A DNA stretch of 48,701 nucleotides, from the NCBI GenBank assembly GCA_046590205.1, contig JBKJTT010000020.1, forward strand, positions 1 through 48,701, given 5' to 3'. The notes below the pieces were generated by a model. It had not been told where the DNA came from. It made no database searches and was given only the letters and a program-made list of their open reading frames with translations. The translations under genes and the position numbers were made by a program. Origin of the DNA: DATDEW01 sp046590205. Its GTDB lineage: Bacteria > Bacteroidota > Ignavibacteria > Palsa-1295. Below, piece by piece: positions 8,404-17,454 of the stretch; position 1 is the first letter of the stretch, and the number at the start of each line of letters is the position of its first letter.

Positions 8404-9165
8404 ATGACACTAGAATTACAAGACGCAACGATTTCCTACGAATTACGCAATTGTGACATCTTTTCCGATGCTCCTCCTCTTCTCTTTCTTCATAGTGCAC
8501 TAAGCACGCGAAAGGAGTTCGATGCGCTTTCACAGTATTTCGAGAACCGCAAGCAAATCCTCTTCGACTTCCCTTCTCACGGCGAAAGCACCATAAACAG
8601 AACCTCACTAACCGCATCAGAACTTGCTCGTTACACTCGTTCGCTCTTAGAGCATCTCGAAGTCTATTCTGTTGATATTATCGGTTACAGCATGGGCGGA
8701 TATGTCGGCATCGAGCTTGCTCTCGTGGCTCCGTCAATGGTAAAAAGTATTGTTAGCCATGGGATGAAGTTCTATTGGACGGAGAGTGCAATAGCAGAAG
8801 CAACAATAGGTCTTGACGTTGAGAGAATAAAGACCCGTTCACAAAAAGGATTTGATATGCTCTCGGCAATTCATGAAGCAAATGGTTTAGAGAAAACCGT
8901 TGCGCTCACAAAGAGCATCATTATACACTTTACCGAATCACAACTTCACGAAGCAGACCTCGCAAAACTCAATTGCCCGCTTTTACTAAGTGTTGGTGAT
9001 AGAGACGAACTTGTATCTTTAGAAGAGATATCGAAGCTCTACCTCTCTCTTGATAAAAACAAGGTTTCACTTGCCGTCCATGCAAACTCTCCTCATCCTA
9101 TCTCGAAGTTAGATAAGGGTTCGTTCACTCATGCAGTCCGTGAGTTCTGGAAGAATATCTCTTAA
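8404..9165 (+). CDS. Alpha/beta hydrolase (253 aa)
   Basis: Cytoplasmic alpha/beta-hydrolase fold protein of unknown substrate. The nucleophile elbow is GYSMGG with Ser96. The acid is probably D201 (SVGDRDELVS) and the base H231 (NSPHPIS). The oxyanion-side strand PPLLFLHSAL is at about 24-33. Length is normal for a single-domain hydrolase of the MhpC/BioH kind. The start at 8404 is the only ATG that fits the fold's N-terminus, yet it abuts the U-tract of the hppD terminator; translation may be leaderless or rely on read-through. The 3' end overlaps the convergent rhodanese gene by 4 bases. Its position after hppD does not prove a role in tyrosine catabolism. Confidence 0.85.
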   Translation: MTLELQDATISYELRNCDIFSDAPPLLFLHSALSTRKEFDALSQYFENRKQILFDFPSHGESTINRTSLTASELARYTRSLLEHLEVYSVDIIGYSMGGYVGIELALVAPSMVKSIVSHGMKFYWTESAIAEATIGLDVERIKTRSQKGFDMLSAIHEANGLEKTVALTKSIIIHFTESQLHEADLAKLNCPLLLSVGDRDELVSLEEISKLYLSLDKNKVSLAVHANSPHPISKLDKGSFTHAVREFWKNIS

Positions 9166-9488
9166 TATTTCGGAACAGTCGGGTCTATCTCATCGCTCCA
9201 GGCGAGGATGCCGCCTTTTAGGTTGCGGGCATTGGGGAAGCCGTTCTGGCGGAGGAAGTTCGTAACCATTGCGCTACGCGAACCAGAGCGACAGATGATA
9301 ATAAGTTCGCCTTCATCTGATAACTCTGCAAGACGCTGCGGAGTGTCCTTCATCGGAATGAGCGTGCCGCCTATATTAGCAAATGCGAATTCGTCTGCTT
9401 CGCGGCAATCAATGAGTTGATGGGCGACATTATCATCGCGCATCTTCTTTAACTCGGTAACAGTGATCTCGAAAGGTATCTGGCTCAA
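9162..9488 (-). CDS. Rhodanese-like domain protein (108 aa)
   Basis: Single rhodanese domain, a small cytoplasmic sulfur carrier or transferase. The catalytic Cys66 lies in the loop CRSGSRS, a normal six-residue active loop of a sulfurtransferase. The N-terminal ITVTELKKMRDDN and the IDCREADEFAFANI strand are typical. The start is TTG at 9488, overlapping the nuoN stop (TTGA), which suggests translational coupling to the end of the complex I operon. The gene is convergent with the hydrolase and overlaps it by 4 bases. A link to Fe-S or sulfur handling for complex I is possible but only inferred from position. Confidence 0.9.
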   Translation of the reverse strand: MSQIPFEITVTELKKMRDDNVAHQLIDCREADEFAFANIGGTLIPMKDTPQRLAELSDEGELIIICRSGSRSAMVTNFLRQNGFPNARNLKGGILAWSDEIDPTVPKY

Positions 9489-11179
9489 TTTGTATTAAAG
9501 AATCGAATGACGTTTTCGGTAATATGAACGATAGGCGCAAAATATACACCGAAAACTATCGTTGGGACAAGAAAGACAAAAATAAATGCCTTCGAGAGCA
9601 ATGAGTAGCTCAACGTGCCATCAGGAGAAACTGATAATCCGCTTGTCGCGGGTGCAGAATCCGCCGTCTTGATGAACATTGCCTGCATCACGCGTACATA
9701 GTAGTATAGCGAAACGACAGAGTTCAGCACCATCACGATCGCAAGCCACAACCACTCCGGCTGTTCGATGATAGCGGTAAAGACATAGAGCTTACCGATA
9801 AAACCGATGGTAAGCGGAATACCCGTAAGCGAAACGAGGAAGAGCGTCAAGCTTACAGCAAGAAGCGGTGACTTTTTCGCAAATCCTTTATAATCTTCGA
9901 TCTCTTCGGAGTTAATCTTATTGGCAATGAGCATCACACAATAGAATGCTCCGAGATTCATAAAAAGATATGATACAAAATAAATAAGTATAGAGACAAT
10001 ACCTGCATCGCTCGGTCCGCGTGATTGACTAATAGCATGTACGCCTGCCCCTGCCGCAACAAGACCAACCATCATGTACCCCGCATGAGCAATGGTCGAG
10101 TACGCCAGCATACGCTTGATGTTCGCTTGGCGAAGTGCGGCAAAGTTGCCGAGCGTCATTGTGATAGCAGCCATGACTGCGATAACGATACGCCAATCAA
10201 GAAGTGGTTCAAGAGTTTCCGAGTTGCCGGGGAGTCCGAAGAATAAGAAACGCATGAGGAGTCCGAACCCGGCTGCTTTTGATGCGACAGAGAGAAGTGC
10301 TGTAACAGGTATCGGTGCACCTTCATACACGTCAGGTGTCCAGAAATGGAACGGGGCGGCTGATATCTTATATCCCATACCTGCAAGCGACATGATAAGC
10401 GCAGTCCACATTGCAACGGTATTGACCGTACCTGCCTGATAGCTTGTTGCAAGTACTTGGCTCATGGCGACGATATTTGTCGTGCCGGTGAGTCCGTAAA
10501 AAATTGAGAAGCCGTATATCATCAGTCCTGAACTGAATGCACCATAAAGAACGTACTTCATTGAAGCTTCGGTGCTTCGCTGAGAGTCCTTCATGAAACC
10601 AGCCATGATGTAGCTTGTTATCGAAACAAGTTCAAGAGCAATGTACATCATCACAAGGTCAGTCGCGGCAGGCATGAGAAACATGCCGAGCGTCATGGCA
10701 AGAAGAAGCGAGAAGTATTCGCCGTTGCGTCTGCCTCTATCTTCAACTTCTTTCGAGAGAAGTGACATCCCAACAATAAATATCGCCGAGAGTGAAATGA
10801 GCAGTTTAAAAAATACTGCAAAGTTATCAACGACCGACATTCCGTAGACGACCTTCAGTTCACCGGCGACAGGGTCAGGAATCGGTGCAAAGAATGACAT
10901 CGAATATGGGAAGATAACGCTACCGCCTTTCCAATCAACTTTCTCTTGGAAGGGAATCCATTGCTGCCATGAAAGGAAAAATGCCGCCGCGAGAACAAGC
11001 AGCGCGAAGTAGCCCGTAATTCTTTTGTTGCCGTTCTTGCCTAAGAGAAGGTCAATGACGATAGCAGCAATAAATCCCGCCATCAAGACCGTCTCCGGCA
11101 TGAAGTTTTCCATGCTGTACTTTACGTACGGCATCATTTGCTTTGAAACTGCTTCAAGCTGTGCAAGCATATTTACCAT
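9485..11179 (-). CDS. nuoN: NADH-quinone oxidoreductase subunit N (564 aa)
   Basis: Antiporter-like membrane subunit of respiratory complex I. Many transmembrane helices; the proton-channel residues are visible as the Glu in YIALELVSITSY and the Lys in GMGYKISAAPFHFW, followed by TPDVYEGAPIPVTALLS. The protein is longer than the E. coli form (about 485 aa). It carries a periplasmic-looking loop (DWKGGSVIFPYSMSFF) near residue 80 and a polar segment before the last helix (KTADSAPATSG). Last nuo gene of the operon, 18 bases after nuoM and overlapping the rhodanese start. Confidence 0.95.
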   Translation of the reverse strand: MVNMLAQLEAVSKQMMPYVKYSMENFMPETVLMAGFIAAIVIDLLLGKNGNKRITGYFALLVLAAAFFLSWQQWIPFQEKVDWKGGSVIFPYSMSFFAPIPDPVAGELKVVYGMSVVDNFAVFFKLLISLSAIFIVGMSLLSKEVEDRGRRNGEYFSLLLAMTLGMFLMPAATDLVMMYIALELVSITSYIMAGFMKDSQRSTEASMKYVLYGAFSSGLMIYGFSIFYGLTGTTNIVAMSQVLATSYQAGTVNTVAMWTALIMSLAGMGYKISAAPFHFWTPDVYEGAPIPVTALLSVASKAAGFGLLMRFLFFGLPGNSETLEPLLDWRIVIAVMAAITMTLGNFAALRQANIKRMLAYSTIAHAGYMMVGLVAAGAGVHAISQSRGPSDAGIVSILIYFVSYLFMNLGAFYCVMLIANKINSEEIEDYKGFAKKSPLLAVSLTLFLVSLTGIPLTIGFIGKLYVFTAIIEQPEWLWLAIVMVLNSVVSLYYYVRVMQAMFIKTADSAPATSGLSVSPDGTLSYSLLSKAFIFVFLVPTIVFGVYFAPIVHITENVIRFFNTN

Positions 11180-11197
11180 GTGCGAGCCGAAATAATA

Positions 11198-12799
11198 TTA
11201 CTTAATGATCGATGCTGCCTCGACCGCCTTTGGAGCGGCTGCTTGTACGAATCCGACCAGTGTATTCACACTCGTGCTCATCAGGTCAATGATGGGCGCA
11301 GGATAGATACCCAAGAAGATAACGATCACTGCAAGCGGAACAAGCGAGACGAGCTCACGTCCGTTAATATCGGTAAGACCATTCCAACGCTCCGGCAACG
11401 TTCCGAGGAACATGCGCTGCAATGCCCACAACATATATGCTGCCGTGAGGATAATGCCAAGTGTTGAGAGTATCGCCCAGAACTGGAACGACTGGAATGC
11501 ACCGATAAAGACAAGCGCTTCGGATATAAAGCCCGACATACCCGGCAAGCCAAGTGATGCGAAATAACAGATGACAACAAGCGCGAAGTACTTCGGCATC
11601 TTGTTTGCAAGTCCACCGAACTCATTGAGTCCGCGAGTATGGGCACGGTCATAGAGCACGCCGACCGAAAGGAAGAGCATTGCAGTGATGGTACCGTGAT
11701 TGAACATCTGGAAGATAGCACCGATCATACCTTGCGAGTTCAATGCTGCCATACCAAGCAAGACGTATCCCATGTGGGAGACTGAGCTATAGGCAATGAG
11801 CTTCTTCAAATCCTTTTGTGCCATAGCGCAGAACGCGCCATAGACGATATTGATAAATCCGAAGATGACCATATACTGACTCGTTGCAACGGCGATCTCC
11901 GGGAAGATACCAAAGCAGATACGAAGAATACCGTATGTACCCATCTTCAAAAGAACACCTGCAAGAATAACCGATATAGCTGTCGGTGCTTCTACGTGGG
12001 CATCCGGCAGCCACGTATGGAATGGGAACATCGGTATCTTTATTGCAAAACCGAGGAAGAGAGCGAGATACCCTACGTATCGCCATGTATCACCAATGGT
12101 TGCAAAGATAGAACCTGGGACGTGATTTGCCGGATTCATCATGTCAAGCAAATTGAACGTGTTCCATGCAACTCCATCGATAGTAACTTTTGTCGAGAAG
12201 TAGAGCCCGATCATCACAAGCAACATAAAGACCGAACCGAAGAGCGTGTAGATAAAGAATTTTATCGCTGCATACTCTCTGCGTGGTCCGCCCCAGATAC
12301 CGATAAGGAAATACATCGGCAGAAGCATCAACTCCCAGAACACATAGAAGAGGAAGAAGTCAAGCGATACGAACACACCCATCATACCCGTCACAAGCAG
12401 AAGATACATCATAAAGTATCCTTTATGTTGTTTCTCGATAGAGAAACTTGCAAGCGCGCCAATAAATGAGATAAGCGATGTCAAAAGAACCATCGTTACC
12501 GAAAGGCCGTCAACACCCATGTAGTAGTCAATGGCAATATTGCCAAAGACGCCAAGCCCGGTGATGCGTATCCATTCGAAGCGCTCAACGAACTGGAAGC
12601 TCTTGGGGTCATTGATGCCTGCCATGCCTGCATCGAAGTTCATCCAAAGCACAATGGACATGATCATCATGAGTGCCGTTACTCCGACAGAGACGTACTG
12701 TATGAGCTTAACATTATTTTTCGGCAAGAATGCTATCACGATCATGCCGATGACCGGCAGGAACGTTAAGAGTGACAGTAAGGGAAATCCGAATTGCAT
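11198..12799 (-). CDS. nuoM: NADH-quinone oxidoreductase subunit M (533 aa)
   Basis: Antiporter-like proton-pumping subunit of complex I in the inner membrane. Typical motifs are FYVFWELMLLPMYFLIGIWG (channel Glu) and GFAIKIPMFPFHTWLPDAHV (channel Lys), then APTAISVILAGVLLKMGTYG. Length is normal. ATG start at 12799. It is separated from nuoL by the T9SS subtilase gene, which is unusual, since nuoL and nuoM are normally adjacent. Confidence 0.97.
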   Translation of the reverse strand: MQFGFPLLSLLTFLPVIGMIVIAFLPKNNVKLIQYVSVGVTALMMIMSIVLWMNFDAGMAGINDPKSFQFVERFEWIRITGLGVFGNIAIDYYMGVDGLSVTMVLLTSLISFIGALASFSIEKQHKGYFMMYLLLVTGMMGVFVSLDFFLFYVFWELMLLPMYFLIGIWGGPRREYAAIKFFIYTLFGSVFMLLVMIGLYFSTKVTIDGVAWNTFNLLDMMNPANHVPGSIFATIGDTWRYVGYLALFLGFAIKIPMFPFHTWLPDAHVEAPTAISVILAGVLLKMGTYGILRICFGIFPEIAVATSQYMVIFGFINIVYGAFCAMAQKDLKKLIAYSSVSHMGYVLLGMAALNSQGMIGAIFQMFNHGTITAMLFLSVGVLYDRAHTRGLNEFGGLANKMPKYFALVVICYFASLGLPGMSGFISEALVFIGAFQSFQFWAILSTLGIILTAAYMLWALQRMFLGTLPERWNGLTDINGRELVSLVPLAVIVIFLGIYPAPIIDLMSTSVNTLVGFVQAAAPKAVEAASIIK

Positions 12800-12822
12800 G
12801 ATCCTTTTTCTCTTTTATAAAC

Positions 12823-14916
12823 TTATTTAACAACAGTGAACTCACCGGCACAAACAACACTACCATTTGCAAGCAACGTAACGATGTACATGCCGTTTGC
12901 AAATGACTTCGTATCTATATCAATGTAATGTGTACCGGACACATAAACTTTTTCGCTTGTGCGATATGCTACTCTGCCGAGCATATCTTTTACTACGAGT
13001 GTATATTCTCCTTGTTCAGCAAGTTCGAGCGGAAGTGACATCTTCTCGTTTGCAGGGTTCGGGAATAGGTTGCCGACTTTCAAGCCAAGTTCGGCAGGTT
13101 CTTTGACAGATTCTTCTATCCAGGTCTCATCTCCAACAATATTAATATCAAGCCACAATGTATCTTTATATTTCTTAGCGTCAGTAGCATAGAAGAAAAG
13201 ACGTACATATTGTTGGTAGGGGAAATATGTTTTTTCTCTGACTTCATTGCCTCTGGTGAAGTAGAACGTGCCTGATTTTTTCTCAAGTTCAGCCATACTG
13301 CCAAGAGTAGCAACCGATGGAGTATGTACTATATAGTAGTCCGGATCATTTAGAAGTGTGACTGAAATGCCAGTTCCTGAGGCAACAACGTTTGTAAAAT
13401 TCACTTCTACTTTATACTTCTTATTAATATAATAGAGTTCACCATTCTCCTCACCATCAACCATGAATATTTCATCGTTAACAACAAGTCCTGGATAACT
13501 TGGCTGTGATACTGCATTGTATGCATTCACGCGCCCCCAAAACTTTGTGCGATTGGCGGGATTGACAACATTATCACATGTCTCGACTATCTGACGAAGA
13601 ATAAATTTTGGAGTCCAGTTAGGATATTTTGCCGCAACAAGTCCTGCAACACCTGCTACCAGTGGAGAAGCTGCCGAAGTACCGCCGAAAGTTAAAATAT
13701 AACTTGAATTACCGGGATAACCAACAGTAAAGATGTTCCCTCCGGGAGCATATACATCAACACTATTCCCATAATTAGAGAATCCCTGTACCTTATCATC
13801 ACTTTTTGTGGCACCAACGGAAAGAACATCATAACAAGAAGCCGGATAGAATGGCTTATTGTCATTGTCTGTCCCCTTATTGCCTGATGAGGCAACAACA
13901 AGCGATCCGCGTTCTGTTACTGCATCAATAACGCTCTGTGCGTAATCTATGTCGTCCTGAAAAGTTAGTTCACCGCCCCATGAACAATTAATTATCTTTG
14001 CTCCTTTAACTGCAGCATAATAAATAGCATCATACCCTGCTGCAAGCTGATTCAAAGAATCACCTGTTTTAATTGGCATGACCAGACAATTAAAACCGAT
14101 ACCTGCAAGACCGATACTATTATCCGCCTTAGCAGATGCACATCCGGCTACGTGTGTACCGTGCGAATCATTCGGCTGTGGAGGAATTGGGTCATTATCT
14201 GCTCTCCATGTCTTTGGTTTATCCCAAATTCCACCAGCAATAAAATCCCAACCGCGCCAGTTATCTTTATACCCGTCACCATCATCGTCTTTCCCGTTCG
14301 AGCGTTTATCATTGCCCTGGCTGTCGTTGCCCATTTCGCCGGGGTTGGTTGCAATATTCGGCGCAAGGTCTTCGTGATTATAGTTAACACCATCATCTAA
14401 GACAGCGATGATAACACTTGCATCACCCTTGGTGGCATTCCATGCCAATTTGACATTCATCTTATCAAGATACCATTGGCTTCCAAGATGCTCATCATTC
14501 GGGGAATATGTTTTCTGGAAAATAAATCGCGGTGATACCTGACGAACCGTTGAAAGTGATGCGAACATATCACAGACTTGACGCGGAGTGTATTCGCCAT
14601 CAAAATGTACGGAATATGTTCTGTCAAATCCGTACTTGATGTCGATCTTATCAGGAGTAGGATCGGGATTGAACTTCACGAGGTTAGTCGCACCGATCTT
14701 ATCAAGGAGCGCATCAACTTCTTTTATACCTGTTCGTTTTTCTGTTGCACCCGAGAGATCAACGAATCGGGCGTGATTGAACTTAACATATAGAGTACCG
14801 GGTACGACAACAGGCTTTGCGCCGGGCGCAGCGAGATTTTGGGCGAGAGATACACATTGTGATGCCATGAGCATTACAACGGACAATGCGAGTATGTGTA
14901 TCTTTTTCGTATTCAT
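12823..14916 (-). CDS. Subtilisin-family (S8) serine protease with T9SS sorting domain (697 aa)
   Basis: Secreted protease. ATG at 14916 is preferred to the in-frame TTG at 14928. Signal peptide (ILALSVVMLMASQCVSLAQ), a propeptide-like region to about residue 140, then the S8 domain. The catalytic triad is D174 (IIAVLDDG), H252 (NDSHGTHVAG) and S414 (GGTSAASP), with the oxyanion Asn at 346 (ASSGN). An inserted DDDGDGY loop near 210-216 looks calcium-binding. After a beta-rich middle domain, the C-terminus (from GNLFPNPANEK) is a type A T9SS sorting signal, so the enzyme should cross the outer membrane. It lies between nuoL and nuoM in the same orientation, 13 bases after nuoL and 23 before nuoM. 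It has no obvious role in complex I. Confidence 0.93.
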   Translation of the reverse strand: MNTKKIHILALSVVMLMASQCVSLAQNLAAPGAKPVVVPGTLYVKFNHARFVDLSGATEKRTGIKEVDALLDKIGATNLVKFNPDPTPDKIDIKYGFDRTYSVHFDGEYTPRQVCDMFASLSTVRQVSPRFIFQKTYSPNDEHLGSQWYLDKMNVKLAWNATKGDASVIIAVLDDGVNYNHEDLAPNIATNPGEMGNDSQGNDKRSNGKDDDGDGYKDNWRGWDFIAGGIWDKPKTWRADNDPIPPQPNDSHGTHVAGCASAKADNSIGLAGIGFNCLVMPIKTGDSLNQLAAGYDAIYYAAVKGAKIINCSWGGELTFQDDIDYAQSVIDAVTERGSLVVASSGNKGTDNDNKPFYPASCYDVLSVGATKSDDKVQGFSNYGNSVDVYAPGGNIFTVGYPGNSSYILTFGGTSAASPLVAGVAGLVAAKYPNWTPKFILRQIVETCDNVVNPANRTKFWGRVNAYNAVSQPSYPGLVVNDEIFMVDGEENGELYYINKKYKVEVNFTNVVASGTGISVTLLNDPDYYIVHTPSVATLGSMAELEKKSGTFYFTRGNEVREKTYFPYQQYVRLFFYATDAKKYKDTLWLDINIVGDETWIEESVKEPAELGLKVGNLFPNPANEKMSLPLELAEQGEYTLVVKDMLGRVAYRTSEKVYVSGTHYIDIDTKSFANGMYIVTLLANGSVVCAGEFTVVK

Positions 14917-14929
14917 TACTATTAACAAA

Positions 14930-17125
14930 TCACATCACTCTCCATGCAATAAATGCGGAGATGAGCACAGCAATCGTCAACGTCCATGCCATGTAGGTCT
15001 GTATCTTGCCCGTCTGGAATGAGCGGAAGAACAACCCGATGATCTGCGTGACGCCTGCAACGAGATTAACCGACCCGTCAACGATATACTTATCAAACCA
15101 ACCGTTGATCTTAGAAACAAGTATCGTGGATCTGCCTACACCATTAACGATACCGTCAACAACATTCGTATCAAACCATGAGCAGGCACGGGCGAACATC
15201 ATGAACGAACCGACAAAGACAAAATCATATATTTCATCCCAATACCATTTGTTGAAGCTCATCTTATAGATGGGCTGAATCTTCGAGGCAACAACATCAG
15301 GCAGATGCGGCTTACGTAAGTACATGAACCATGCGCCAAAGATGCCAAGCAGAGCAACAGCTATCGAGATCAGCATTCCCATAAGCGCAACCTCATGCGT
15401 CTTATGTTCGAGGGCTACCTGATGCTCCATCAGCGGTGCTGTATGTACAGTGCTATGAGCTTCGGGTGCATGAGCTGGTTCGGCATGTGTAGCTTCGCCA
15501 TGACTTTCTCCGTGATGCTCAAAATGCGGAGCAGTATTTTCCGGTATGACCTGTGCCGGTGTTGCAGCCCAACTCTTCATGAACCATCCGTTCGCGGGGT
15601 CAACTGGGTTTGCGCCATACCATATCCATACTGAAAGTGCAGCGAGCGTAATAAGCGGCACGGTCATTGCCTTGGGCGACTCATGAATATGTGCAAATAC
15701 TTCGGGCATCTTCGGAGTACCAAAGAACACCATAAAGACCTGACGCCACATGTAGAATGCCGTCATCATAGCAACACCAAAACCAATGAAAGGTAGTACG
15801 GATGCTATACCGCCTTGTAATGAACTGTATGCCGTCGTACCTGCAAGTATCTCATCCTTCGACATAAACCCTGACATAAGCGGGATACCACTGATGGCAA
15901 GTGTTGCGATAATAAACGTCCAACCTGTTATCGGCATCTTCTTGAGCAAGCCACCCATGTTGCGCATATCTTGCGCGTCGCTGTGGTGGTCATGAAGATG
16001 ATGAAGTGCATGGTGCATCGCATGAATGACTGAGCCCGAACCCAAGAACAGACATGCTTTGAACATAGCATGTGTCGTCAAATGGAAGAAGCCCGCGCTG
16101 AACGCACCGACACCGAGTGCCATAATCATGTACCCAAGCTGTGAAACAGTTGAGTATGCAAGCACACGCTTAATGTCATTCTGCGTAAATGCAATTGACG
16201 CCGCAAGGAAACTTGTGAATCCTCCGATACATGCAACGATAAGCATTGCATCGCCTGTCAAGAGGGGGAAGATACGGCAGGTAAGATACACACCTGCGGC
16301 AACCATTGTAGCGGCATGGATAAGTGCCGATACGGGAGTCGGACCTTCCATCGCATCAGGTAGCCAAACATGCAACGGGAATTGCGCGCTCTTACCAACT
16401 GCACCACAGAAAATAAGTACACCTGCAGCCGTAAGTGTTGCTTCGGGTGAAAGACCCAGCAGTGTAAAGTTATCGGGAAGTCCGTTTTGGATCGCGGCAA
16501 ATATCTCGCGGAAATCGAACGTATGGAATGTCGTGAATACAAGCATCAGGCCGATCCACATGCCTACGTCGCCAACACGATTGACAATAAATGCTTTCTT
16601 CGATGCTGCTTGCGGACCCGGCTTTTCATACCAATGCGAGATGAGCGAGTAGCTTGAGAAACCAACAAGCTCCCAGAAAATGTACATCGCAAATAGATTG
16701 TTGCCGATAACAATACCAAGCATTGAGAACGTGAAGATACCGAGATATGCGAAGTACCGGCTGTATCGTATATCATCGTGCATGTATGAACTACTGAACA
16801 AATGCACAAGGAAGCTGATAAGCATAACCACGACAAGCATGATTGCTGTCAGGTTATCTATCATTACTCCCATCGAGATACTCCACTCGCCAATGCCCGG
16901 CACATTGCCGAAATCAATCCACTTCGTGCTCCAGCTCAATGTCTCCGGAATGGAGCTCAGCTTCATGAATGCAATATAGAGCGCAAGAGCAAGCCCTATG
17001 CCGATGATTGGCAGAGCGACAAGATGCGCTTTATGATTTAGTTTTTTCTGGTTGAAGATGATGATCAGAAACGACACCATCGGCAACGCCAGAATAATTA
17101 GAGAAAGCAGCAATAACTGGTGCAT
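14930..17125 (-). CDS. nuoL: NADH-quinone oxidoreductase subunit L (731 aa)
   Basis: Largest antiporter-like subunit of complex I, with the long lateral helix at its C-terminus. Channel residues: E152 in YIFWELVGFSSY and K245 in GAVGKSAQFPLHVWLPDAM. The conserved HAMHHALHHLHDHH block lies at 368-381. The protein is longer than the E. coli form (613 aa), partly because of a soluble loop at about 520-578 that contains 11 histidines between H534 and H577. The last 100 residues form the amphipathic arm and its anchoring helix. It lies 9 bases downstream of nuoK. Confidence 0.96.
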   Translation of the reverse strand: MHQLLLLSLIILALPMVSFLIIIFNQKKLNHKAHLVALPIIGIGLALALYIAFMKLSSIPETLSWSTKWIDFGNVPGIGEWSISMGVMIDNLTAIMLVVVMLISFLVHLFSSSYMHDDIRYSRYFAYLGIFTFSMLGIVIGNNLFAMYIFWELVGFSSYSLISHWYEKPGPQAASKKAFIVNRVGDVGMWIGLMLVFTTFHTFDFREIFAAIQNGLPDNFTLLGLSPEATLTAAGVLIFCGAVGKSAQFPLHVWLPDAMEGPTPVSALIHAATMVAAGVYLTCRIFPLLTGDAMLIVACIGGFTSFLAASIAFTQNDIKRVLAYSTVSQLGYMIMALGVGAFSAGFFHLTTHAMFKACLFLGSGSVIHAMHHALHHLHDHHSDAQDMRNMGGLLKKMPITGWTFIIATLAISGIPLMSGFMSKDEILAGTTAYSSLQGGIASVLPFIGFGVAMMTAFYMWRQVFMVFFGTPKMPEVFAHIHESPKAMTVPLITLAALSVWIWYGANPVDPANGWFMKSWAATPAQVIPENTAPHFEHHGESHGEATHAEPAHAPEAHSTVHTAPLMEHQVALEHKTHEVALMGMLISIAVALLGIFGAWFMYLRKPHLPDVVASKIQPIYKMSFNKWYWDEIYDFVFVGSFMMFARACSWFDTNVVDGIVNGVGRSTILVSKINGWFDKYIVDGSVNLVAGVTQIIGLFFRSFQTGKIQTYMAWTLTIAVLISAFIAWRVM

Positions 17126-17134
17126 AAACTCGTA

Positions 17135-17443
17135 TTAATCGCGAAGTGAATCGACCTGCGTCGGGTCAACCGACTTGAAGTTCTTGTAAATGTTCAGCAC
17201 TATCGCAAGCGCAACAGCAGCTTCGGCTGCAGCGATAACGATCACGAAGATCGAGACCATCTGCCCGCCGAGATTGATAGCGCCAAAACGCGAAAACGCA
17301 ATAAAATTGATATTTGCAGCATTGAGAATAAGCTCAATGCCCATGAGCACTGCAACAGCGTTGCGACGCGAGAGCATCGCATAAACGCCCAGCGAAAAAA
17401 GCGCTGCGCTCACAAAAAGAAAATGTTCGAGTCCTACCGTCAT
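17135..17443 (-). CDS. nuoK: NADH-quinone oxidoreductase subunit K (102 aa)
   Basis: Small three-helix membrane subunit of complex I. ATG at 17443 (MTVGLEHF) is chosen over TTG at 17446; AAGGAAG lies upstream. The conserved Glu region reads MGIELILNAANINFIAFS, and AAAEAAVALAIVLNIYK gives the second buried Glu helix. Normal length. 11 bases separate it from nuoJ. Confidence 0.96.
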   Translation of the reverse strand: MTVGLEHFLFVSAALFSLGVYAMLSRRNAVAVLMGIELILNAANINFIAFSRFGAINLGGQMVSIFVIVIAAAEAAVALAIVLNIYKNFKSVDPTQVDSLRD

Positions 17444-17454
17444 CAATTTCTTCC

